A DNA stretch of 16,765 bases from positions 1 through 16,765 of the forward strand of contig JNEM01009970.1 in the NCBI GenBank assembly GCA_000697335.1, written 5' to 3'. Below, piece after piece: positions 6,278 to 16,765 of the stretch. Made by a program: the position numbers and the translations under genes. The notes under the pieces were generated by a model. The model was not told the DNA's origin and did not search any database. It saw only the letters and a program-made list of their open reading frames with translations. The number at the start of each line of letters is the position of its first letter. Positions within the stretch are counted from its first letter, which is position 1. The DNA is from Conidiobolus incongruus B7586. Its lineage: Eukaryota > Entomophthoromycota > Entomophthoromycetes > Entomophthorales > Conidiobolaceae.

Positions 6278-9106
6278 CTATTTAAACAATCTGGAGAATG
6301 CTAAATCTTCGTTGTAGGATAGAACTGGTCTCCTTCGACTATTTCGACGCAGTGAATGTGTGGACTGTGAATGGCTGCTGTTAGATGGATTGCTTGTGAC
6401 CTGAAGCACTGATTTGAAAACTTTCTCCTCGTTATAAGAAATGGGAATTCGCTTTCGAAGTTTTTTGCTGTAGGGTTCTTCATTTAATGTGGATATAGGA
6501 GAATTAGGGGAATAATTGTTTAATTCTGCTAATGAGTTGATAGTTGAGGATTGCTTTCGCTTATTCCGAAGGTTATACCCTGAAGTTGACTGGGATACAG
6601 ATATTGGTGGAGGGGAATTGGCAGGAGAATGGTGACTAGTAGGAGGTGTCTTGATCATTGACTTTTGCTGGAAGTCTTCTGTATCCGAATGGTTATTGTT
6701 ATGGATAGAGATATTGAATTGCTGGGCTTCGTTTGTTGATGGAACTTTCATACCATGACGGAAAGCGAGTTCCATTGTAAGTGTTTCATTGTAATTCATT
6801 GGATGTTTCTTACGACACTCTCTTACTGGAAGATGGTATTCATTTTCCTTATTAGCTCCATTAGAGTGGTGATGGCTAGTATTCCCATCAACAATCTGAT
6901 AACGATTAATCAAATTATGAATTGAAGCTTGACGGCGATATCCAGAATCTTGAAAATCGGTTTTGTGGGATTTGGAGGTCCTAATTCCATAATTCAAGGA
7001 TAGCGACTTAGAGATCAAAGAATCTTCATTATATATACCAGGCCGATTTAGTCTACATTTACGAGTGGGTAGCAATCTGGTGGTTGACTGATGTTCCGAT
7101 CCAGGTGCAGGTAAATCTCCCTGAGAATTTTCTGCTAAAGGTTCATCAGAATGCTGACTGTCATTTTGAAATATGTGTTGGTTAGTTTCAGTATGGATGG
7201 AAATTGGATCAGACAGAAGTGGATTATTAGCAATTTGAGGTGAAGAAATTTGTGGATCGGGCTCTGGAGGGATTAAATCAGACTCTGAGAAATCCTCTTC
7301 ATCAGAATCCTCGTAAATAGGATGTGTGTTCATACGACATTGCCTGATAGGAAGAGGTGATCGAGGAGAGACATTTAAAGATTCTTTTATCTCACAATCA
7401 GATTGGAGAGAAATACCCAATTCATCTAAGGAGTGAGGCATGAAAGATAGTTCCAAATGGATATTACGCCTTTTGAGTTGTAAATATATCTGAGATAGCG
7501 ATATAGGCTCTTCAAATTCATCCGCATTGCCTCTCTTTTGTGGACTTACTGCCCAAAGGGGATTAACATTTCTGAGATTATCCTGTTGCGAGATAAGTTT
7601 CTTGTATAGCAAATCCATTTCAACAAGCTTCTCAAAGGTGAAGGAAGTGCTAGTTGATTCTTTGTATGATCGGACTGCTTTAACATCGAATCGCTTCATG
7701 AGTTTGCTCAATATACCAAGATTAAAATGAATAATCCAACCTGATATGCGCTGAATGGGAATACGAGTCAGTTTTTGAACGATTTCCCAATGCATTTCCC
7801 AAGATATTTCGGATAATATTTGATCAAATGTCTCTTCCAACTTGGGTCGGATATCTACGCGATGGTAAATTACTTTGCATTTTTCCGATAGTTCAGGAAG
7901 TGGCGTAGCATCGGATTGAGATATACGGCATATTTCTTTCCAATCCAGAGCAGGGTTCTCAAGAGCAAAAAAGTATGTTAGAATAAATAATAAAAATTTG
8001 GTATTAGTAAACATATTAATGTTTTTGATTTTCAGATTGAGACAGTAACAGTTAATTAATACAATTTCAGAGTATATTAATTCGGTCAGTTTTTCTTTCT
8101 CTGGGCTGGACAGCTTAGGAATGAGTTTAAAGCAATTCATTGCTAATGGTAAGAGTGAGGAGACATTCTTATTTAGTAATGAATCTAGATTAGATAACGA
8201 GATTTCGTGAGAATGGTTTTCTTGTGAACATCCTAAAAGGCTTCTAACAGAAAATATCCTATAATACAGCCATGTAACTTGATTAACTAAAGATGAGTTT
8301 TCGTTAAAATATTTCTTCAAAGATAAAAATTCTGGTGAAGCGAAATAATCGACAGGGCGAGAATTCAAAAACGTTTCATGTAATGAGAGAAGATTAAACC
8401 CATAAGAGTGAGCAAAATTGAATAGATTGGAAAACCAGTGGTATGACAAATTGGTAAAACGGGTTAAAGTCACCTCAAAGCATGGTATTGCAAAAACATA
8501 ATATCCTCGGTTTGTGAACCATTTTCCTAGTCGAAAACCAGCCGAAGGGTGTTCAATACCCTTTAAAATAATGTTAGTAAGATGCCCAATCCACAAACAT
8601 CTCAGACTGTATTTAGGGGGAAATTTGTACACTTCCTCTACCTCACAAAAGTCATCCCTGGTTAGATTTCTATGAATAAATCCACCCGCAGTAAATGCAG
8701 CCATTACACTTAACTGAGGAAAGTTCCCTTTGGTGTTTTTTCTAATTTTACGCTTTGAATAATCTGGTAAATTTGCTCTTGTTAATATAGTATCCAATGT
8801 GCTCTCAATTTTTTTCCATTTGGTGTCCCAAAGATCTGTAGTAAGATCCATGCCTTTACGGATAGTTAATAATTTAGGGTTAATGGAATTTGAATCTGAA
8901 GTAGAGCCAAGACTAATATCCGAATCAATGTATTCGTGAGAACAAGTGTTGCATCTCCTGAACCAAGGTATTAGAGCATTTATTAGTCGGAAAGATCGTT
9001 GAAATTGAGAATAGTCAAGCCTGACAAAGTCATTCCAAGGCAAATAGAGCTTCAGAGAGTCTATAACCCTTGACCTGTCAGTTTGCTGCCTTCTAATTCT
9101 AGTCAT
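6278..9106 (-). CDS. Unknown 942-residue protein with C-terminal R-x-x-R...Y-N-E repeats
   Basis: One uninterrupted reading frame. ATG 9106 has AAA before it and an in-frame TGA nine bases upstream; the stop is TAG. No family is recognised. Residues 1-60 are basic and carry a CNTCSH cluster (C52, C55, H57). Residues about 90-560 look like a mostly helical globular region, with aromatic stretches such as FPQLSVMAAFTAGGF and LRCLWIGHL. From about 580 to the end the chain is low in complexity, rich in Ser, Asn, Pro and His, acidic in places (EDSDEEDFSESD), and holds five copies of a basic/tyrosine motif listed separately. That layout, a folded N-terminal half and a disordered tail with repeated linear motifs, suggests a scaffold or nuclear/chromatin protein, but this is inference. 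It is intronless, whereas the membrane-protein, SWIRM/MPN, peptidase, AFG2 and ROK1 genes here have 2 to 10 introns; only the small zinc-finger gene also lacks them. Its start faces the long AT-rich spacer. Confidence 0.75.
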   Translation of the reverse strand: MTRIRRQQTDRSRVIDSLKLYLPWNDFVRLDYSQFQRSFRLINALIPWFRRCNTCSHEYIDSDISLGSTSDSNSINPKLLTIRKGMDLTTDLWDTKWKKIESTLDTILTRANLPDYSKRKIRKNTKGNFPQLSVMAAFTAGGFIHRNLTRDDFCEVEEVYKFPPKYSLRCLWIGHLTNIILKGIEHPSAGFRLGKWFTNRGYYVFAIPCFEVTLTRFTNLSYHWFSNLFNFAHSYGFNLLSLHETFLNSRPVDYFASPEFLSLKKYFNENSSLVNQVTWLYYRIFSVRSLLGCSQENHSHEISLSNLDSLLNKNVSSLLPLAMNCFKLIPKLSSPEKEKLTELIYSEIVLINCYCLNLKIKNINMFTNTKFLLFILTYFFALENPALDWKEICRISQSDATPLPELSEKCKVIYHRVDIRPKLEETFDQILSEISWEMHWEIVQKLTRIPIQRISGWIIHFNLGILSKLMKRFDVKAVRSYKESTSTSFTFEKLVEMDLLYKKLISQQDNLRNVNPLWAVSPQKRGNADEFEEPISLSQIYLQLKRRNIHLELSFMPHSLDELGISLQSDCEIKESLNVSPRSPLPIRQCRMNTHPIYEDSDEEDFSESDLIPPEPDPQISSPQIANNPLLSDPISIHTETNQHIFQNDSQHSDEPLAENSQGDLPAPGSEHQSTTRLLPTRKCRLNRPGIYNEDSLISKSLSLNYGIRTSKSHKTDFQDSGYRRQASIHNLINRYQIVDGNTSHHHSNGANKENEYHLPVRECRKKHPMNYNETLTMELAFRHGMKVPSTNEAQQFNISIHNNNHSDTEDFQQKSMIKTPPTSHHSPANSPPPISVSQSTSGYNLRNKRKQSSTINSLAELNNYSPNSPISTLNEEPYSKKLRKRIPISYNEEKVFKSVLQVTSNPSNSSHSQSTHSLRRNSRRRPVLSYNEDLAFSRLFK
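6305..7354 (-). repeat. Five degenerate peptide repeats, R-x-x-R...P-x-x-Y-N-E
   Basis: These lie inside the 942-residue protein. Copies: 7307-7354 (LPIRQCRMNTHPIYED), 7025-7072 (LPTRKCRLNRPGIYNE), 6785-6832 (LPVRECRKKHPMNYNE), 6425-6469 (SKKLRKRIPISYNEE) and 6305-6355 (SLRRNSRRRPVLSYNED). The first three share L-P-x-R-x-C-R; the last two drop the Cys and are more basic. Spacing is irregular (roughly 50-110 residues) and the DNA between copies is not repeated, so these are diverged functional motifs rather than a recent tandem duplication. A partial sixth (GYNLRNKRK) lies between copies 3 and 4. Confidence 0.75.
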
Positions 9107-10642
9107 TTTAACTCAAAATAAAACACAACTAAAAATTATATCAGAGTTAAGTATGAAGCAGGTTGGAATTTTACTATTGGTAGATTTGAATAGTACTGTT
9201 ATAGAATTTAACTACTCAAGCTTCCTTTATGGGATAATGGTGAGATTTATGCAGATTATCATTCCATTCTTAGTAATCGTTAGTTTTAGATGCATTTAAT
9301 TACTAATGTTATATTAAATAATATAAATCACTTAGAGTATGTTTTGGTAAACAAGTATTAAATATTATATTTAACATTTTTATGTTCATTTTCATATATT
9401 AACCTCAAGAACTTGTATTTAATTCAATTTAGAGCTACCATTTGATTAACATTATCTAGTTAGGTTATTAAATATTTGAGAACTAAACTGAATAAACCTG
9501 AATTTTTATAGTAATAAAGAATCTAAATAAACTAACTGCATTTCTTATCCTAATTTTACATTAGTTAATATTAGATCAAATAATGGTTTCTAACTTTGGA
9601 TCCATTATTCTTAATATCTTAATAGCTTAATATCACAATATTCTAATATGTCTTTGATAAATACCAATTTTTGGCAATTTATAAATATTAACAAAAGTTA
9701 TCTGGGTTTAATAAATTTTGACCCTTTAAAAATAATGTAATAATTATTGTAAAATGAATAATCTAGTGCTATAAAAATGGTTAAATTTGAATATAATCAT
9801 TGGCATATATTAAAAAATAACAAAAAAATTATTTGATTTATATGATTATGCAAAAAAAATTTATCACATTGTAATTTACAGGTTATATAATATTCTAAAT
9901 ATTTATTTATTTATATAATAAGATTCAATACTTTATAAAAGCTTTTGGAGTATTGTAATTTTGTGTTATTAATTATATCCTCAAGTATTAATTTGCTATG
10001 GTACAAGCATGTTATAAATGATTAATTATATATATATGAAAACTGATCAGTTGAATATTAGGAAGATTCATACCAATTATTGATACTATCATTGAATGCC
10101 AAGTAACGTTCAATTTGCAAAACGTTGAATTTAGATCGTTTAACTAGATATCAATATGTCTTTTTTACATACATTTTCATGTATTATTTTCAATATATTC
10201 CAAAAACTGTTAATAAATAATTTATTATCAATGAAATATATAAAGTCAAAATTTATTACTTTCAATTTCAATTATCGTAAAGCTTAGTTCATATCTAGTA
10301 ACCCTTATTCAAAATTTTTAAAAACTGAATATTCAATATATCATAATGTTCAGAGTTTATAATTTAATTTTCAAGGAGAGGAATATTATTTTATTGTTTT
10401 ATTAGATTATGATATTTTTAATGTGTCCAAAAAAACAATGAATCAAAAATCCACTAAAGTTCAGTTACTGATGAGATTGTTATTTCATTTATATTTTAAT
10501 TTATTTAATGAAATATCCTATAAACCCATTCAATTGATTTGATAATAAGCAATCCCGGCATAATTAACTCTCAGATATTCAATTAATTTTGGTATTGAGA
10601 ATTCAATATATATCTAATTAAGTAGTTTGTAAAAGATTTTAA

Positions 10643-10650
<8 letters not shown>

Positions 10651-10678
<28 letters not shown>
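10651..10678. repeat. (AT)14 microsatellite
   Basis: Fourteen perfect AT units, preceded by a shorter ATATATA run at 10643-10649. It lies in the AT-rich spacer, is self-complementary, and is likely to vary in length between isolates. Confidence 0.9.
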
Positions 10679-11266
10679 CAATACCATTCAAAAAAAACTT
10701 AAAATACTTAATATGAAAGTATAGAAGCCCAAACAACTATGGTCTTATTGTAAAAGTTGAAATTTTTCAAATTTATCATTTATTTAATGCTTTATTTGAT
10801 TATTTGGATGTTATTTTATTTAACCAAAGTGAGATGTAACAAATTTCATAGGTATATTAATAATTTTTTGAAGCTATTTTCTATAAATTAGTTTGATGAA
10901 CTAGTGTTTATAGTATATTTAAAATTTGAATGGTATGTTCAACAATCATAAAAACACAACTAATTAAAATCTCGTCTTTGTCTCAAATCCAATCTAATAC
11001 AAATACCCATTGAAAAGCAAATCGAGTGATTAAAAATAATTATATAATGAATTTTAATTGATTCAGATCTAATAGTATTATTTATGTTTTATTATCTACA
11101 GCTGTGATGTTAAAAATATGATGAATTCTAGAGGTATTATTTTTTTTGAACTGAACTAAATTATCATTGATTTGAAATTGATTCCTTTCTTAAGATTAAA
11201 TATATGGTGAATTATTATAGAAGTGATAAAATTAATTGATATAATTGAATCATTTATATTAATATA

Positions 11267-11281
11267 ATATATATATATATA
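11267..11281. repeat. Short AT dinucleotide tract
   Basis: Fifteen bases of alternating A and T in the same AT-rich spacer, preceded by AATATA. No function is implied. Confidence 0.7.
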
Positions 11282-11875
11282 CTTTGAATACAAATTACAA
11301 TTGTTCTTTTGAATCAAAATTTTATCATTATCGATTACATCAAATTCAAAAATTCGTTCAAGTGGATACACCTGGCTTAAAATCAAATATTTTCAAAAAA
11401 TCTAATAATTAAAATTATTTCCAAATATGAAGAGAAAACCATTCATTATTGATTAGATTGTTTAAAGTAAATGGTATTATCTTGATATAACTGATGTTCA
11501 TCAAAAGCTTCGATATTCTAGAAATCGGAAACTATTTGTTAAATTAGCAATATATATTTTCAGTCAATGAATATTCATAATATCGACTTAATATATCTGC
11601 AATAAGTCTATAGAGCAAGTTAAATTGGATTTATAAAATAAATATTTTATATTAGATATAAATATATGATTTTATAATTTTTGATCACTTTAATATTTCA
11701 TAGTTTTGATAATTGATAACAAAATAAAAATTGATGAGATCAACTTATCAAATCCAGAAATATGTTGAAATATGATATCCCATAATTATTTCAATTACAG
11801 GTTGGAATTTAAATGATTGTATCACCAATTTAAAAATCTTTATAAATATCTAAATAATCCAAAATAATATACATT

Positions 11876-14645
<2,770 letters not shown>

Positions 14646-15146
14646 TCTATTCGATACATTTATAGAACAATGTTAATAAAGGTTTATATTTAGAATAATT
14701 ATCTAATTTGATTGATTGCAATTATTTTATACATATTTTTTATATATGATGAATATAAAATATTTGTATACAAATGAAACAAAATAATATGGTAATACGT
14801 ATATGAATGAATTTTTCTCACAATGAAAACTAAATTTCTCATAAAAATAATTGATTTTGATATAATATTTAACTAGCTTAATTTTTAAAATAATACATTA
14901 ATGAAAATATAAGTAATATTATAATGAATATATTTTACCATAATTGATTTGATAAAAATAAATCATAAAAATGTGGAAAATCCCATAATAATCACTTACA
15001 ATTGAATAGAGTATAAATTCACTATCAAGAAATTTTGTCCCTATCTAATTTAATAAATTCAATCATTTTATATTAATTTCTAAATTTTTAAATTAATCAA
15101 TAATAATTTCATCAAACATTAGTCTATAACATAAATATATTTTATA
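14646..15146. other. AFG2-ROK1 intergenic region
   Basis: About 500 nt of very AT-rich sequence between two plus-strand genes. It holds the AFG2 3' UTR at its left end and must hold the ROK1 promoter. No open frame, RNA gene or repeat stands out. Confidence 0.5.
14675..14680 (+). terminator. Poly(A) signal AATAAA for AFG2
   Basis: A perfect AATAAA lies 30 nt after the AFG2 stop codon (14643-14645), a typical distance for the cleavage/polyadenylation signal. Confidence 0.5.
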
Positions 15147-16765
15147 ATGGATCTATTTTACGCTTTGGGTTCCGGAGCTAGTTTCAATAAACAAAAATTT
15201 AAAAAAGATATTGATAAATTTGTGGTAAATTTTGAATAAATTAGGAAATTTTAATCAAATTATTGAATAATAATATTTTTAGCCCAATAAAAACAATAAG
15301 ACGTTAGTCGGTGAAGATTTGTTAAACCAAGAATTACCTAAAGGCTTAGACTTTTTCAACACTCACAAACATTCCAATAAAAAGGCTAAAATTGAAAAAG
15401 AGGTTGAAGAGGATGAGGTTAATGATAATGAAGAGGTTGAAGAGGACGATAATGAAGATAACCAGCAAGGTACTTATGCAATGATACATTTAATATGCAA
15501 TATATTAAATATTTGAATAGAGGAAATAGCACCTATTGAAACCGAAAATAGAGCTAAAAATTTTAGAAAAAAGAAAAAGATTCACGTATATGGCAATGAT
15601 ATTCCATTCCCTATTAATCATATCGATGTATTGCTCCAAAGGTATATATTAATAATATTCTTTTTTTTACATATTAATGATATTTGCTAGAGATGATATA
15701 CCGGATTTCTTAAAAAAGAATCTCCCTCAATTAAACTTTAACAATTTAACTCCAATTCAGATGCAATCTATCCCGACTATCCTCGCTGATCGCGATATTA
15801 TGGCCTGCGCACCTACAGGTACTGGTAAAACGCTGTCATTTGCCATTCCCATCATTGCAAAACTTCAAAAACCTTCTAAAGTCGGTTATCGTGCTTTAAT
15901 TGTGTCTCCAACCAGAGAATTGGCTCAACAAATTCACGATCAATTTGAAAAAATTACCAAATTTACTAAGTTCAAAGTTCACTTCTTGAATAAAGCAACT
16001 TCTGCTGCTTTGAAACAGGATCCAACCAACCGTCCCAAATTCGACGTATTAGTGACTACTCCTTTACGTCTCGTTCAAGCTATTCAAGGCGAATTGATCG
16101 ATTTAAGCAATGTACAATATTTAATATTTGATGAAGCCGATAAACTTTTTGAACCTGGTTTTGTTGAACAAATTGACGATATCATCTCTGCTTGTTCTCA
16201 CTCTAAACTCAAGAAGGGGCTCTTTAGCGCTACTCTCCCAGATGTTGTTGAACAATTGGCCAATTCAATTCTACATGACCCTGCGAGAATTGTTATCGGA
16301 AACAAAAACTCTGTCACACAATTAATTAAGCAGGAACTGGTTTATGTAGGTCAAGAATCAGGCAAATTAGTTGCTATGAGACAAATGATTAGTAAAGGAA
16401 TTCAACCTCCAGTATTAGTTTTCGTTCAATCTATCGAAAGAGCAAAAGAACTATTCCATGAATTGGTTTATGATCAGATTAATGTTGATGTAATTCACTC
16501 AGAAAGAACACAAGCTCAAAGAGGTCAAATTATTACAAATTTCAAACAAGGAAAAATTTGGGTTCTTATTTGTACCGAGTTAATGGCTCGTGGTATTGAT
16601 TTTAAAGGCGTCAATTTAGTCATCAACTACGATTTCCCTCAAACCATCCAATCTTATGTCCATCGTATCGGTCGTACAGGTCGTGCTGGTAGAAAAGGTG
16701 AAGCTGTGACCTTCTTCACAGATCAAGATGCTGACTTTTTGAGAGCAATTGTCAACGTTATGAGA
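15147..16765 (+). CDS. ROK1: DEAD-box RNA helicase, Rok1/DDX52 family (3'-truncated by window edge)
   Basis: Four exons, 15147-15224, 15283-15469, 15521-15641 and 15691 to beyond the right edge, encode 487 residues in one continuous phase (introns 58, 51 and 49 nt). The N-terminus MDLFYALGSGASF resembles Rok1 proteins, followed by GLDFF and an acidic stretch (15400-15465). The helicase core is complete to the edge: Q-motif LTPIQMQSIP, motif I APTGTGKT, Ia SPTRELA, Ib TTPLRL, II FDEADKLFE, III SAT, IV VLVFVQS, V ARGIDF and VI HRIGRTGRAGRKG. Yeast Rok1 is about 560 residues, so some 70 C-terminal residues lie outside. Rok1 is an ATP-dependent helicase of the nucleolar small-subunit processome needed for 18S rRNA release, acting with snR30 and Rrp5 (family knowledge). 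The FDEADKLFE version of motif II is characteristic of Rok1. The start has A at -3. It follows AFG2 in the same direction. Confidence 0.95.

Larger units (their letters stand above)
9107..11875. other. 2.8-kb extremely AT-rich gene-free spacer
   Basis: This stretch lies between the start codons of the minus-strand 942-residue protein and plus-strand AFG2, so both promoters are here. Base composition is extreme: 9781-9840 has only 7 G/C in 60. It contains AT dinucleotide tracts and A or T runs, but no convincing exon, tRNA or rRNA, long direct repeat or terminal inverted repeat. A 48-codon frame at 9153-9299 is the only locally less AT-rich piece. Confidence 0.6.

Noticed and set aside
7527-7730. 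Plus-strand 67-codon frame
   Set aside because: Antisense shadow of the 942-residue gene without recognisable features.
11156-11386. Minus-strand 76-codon frame
   Set aside because: Ile/Asn/Tyr/Lys-dominated translation of AT-rich spacer, including the AT tract; no coding character.
9107-11875. tRNA genes, terminal inverted repeats or transposon remains in the AT-rich spacer
   Set aside because: None could be seen by eye on either strand; the palindromic AT tracts alone are not evidence of an element.

Overview
The window looks like nuclear DNA of an AT-rich, intron-dense eukaryotic microbe, most likely a fungus. Support comes from 23 short spliceosomal introns (mostly 44-66 nt, GTA/GTG donors, AG acceptors, several CTAAT-like branch sites), fungal-type ribosome-assembly genes, and A at position -3 of all seven chosen start codons. 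The AT bias, and a peptidase carrying an HELLHGLGF site, would fit an early-diverging lineage such as the Entomophthorales (Conidiobolus-like); that placement is a guess.

Layout. (1) 1-669, minus: the 5' part of a multi-membrane-span protein, cut by the left edge, with two tiny introns. (2) 670-1375: divergent intergenic space. (3) 1376-3094, plus: a MYSM1-like SWIRM + JAMM/MPN+ deubiquitinase whose first exon does not read cleanly. (4) 3238-5098, minus and convergent with it: a seven-exon, 510-residue secreted, probably GPI-anchored zinc metallopeptidase; one 27-nt exon carries the HExxH motif. (5) 5543-6019, minus: a three-finger RanBP2-type RNA-binding protein with a mitochondrial-like leader. 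(6) 6278-9106, minus: an intronless 942-residue protein of unknown family with five C-terminal R-x-x-R...Y-N-E repeats, a motif also found once in the SWIRM/MPN protein. (7) 9107-11875: 2.8 kb of extremely AT-rich DNA without convincing genes. (8) 11876-14645, plus: an eleven-exon, 739-residue AAA ATPase of the Afg2/Drg1 (SPATA5) family. (9) 15147-16765, plus: the first 487 residues of a Rok1/DDX52-type DEAD-box helicase, cut by the right edge.

Functionally, the right end pairs two ribosome-biogenesis factors (Afg2 for 60S maturation, Rok1 for 40S/18S rRNA). The left and middle hold one likely chromatin enzyme and one protein of unknown role that share a basic peptide motif. No RNA genes, CRISPR arrays, transposons or virus-like elements were recognised. 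Exon models were built by hand from splice signals and frame continuity; three of them (peptidase, AFG2, ROK1) close perfectly in phase.
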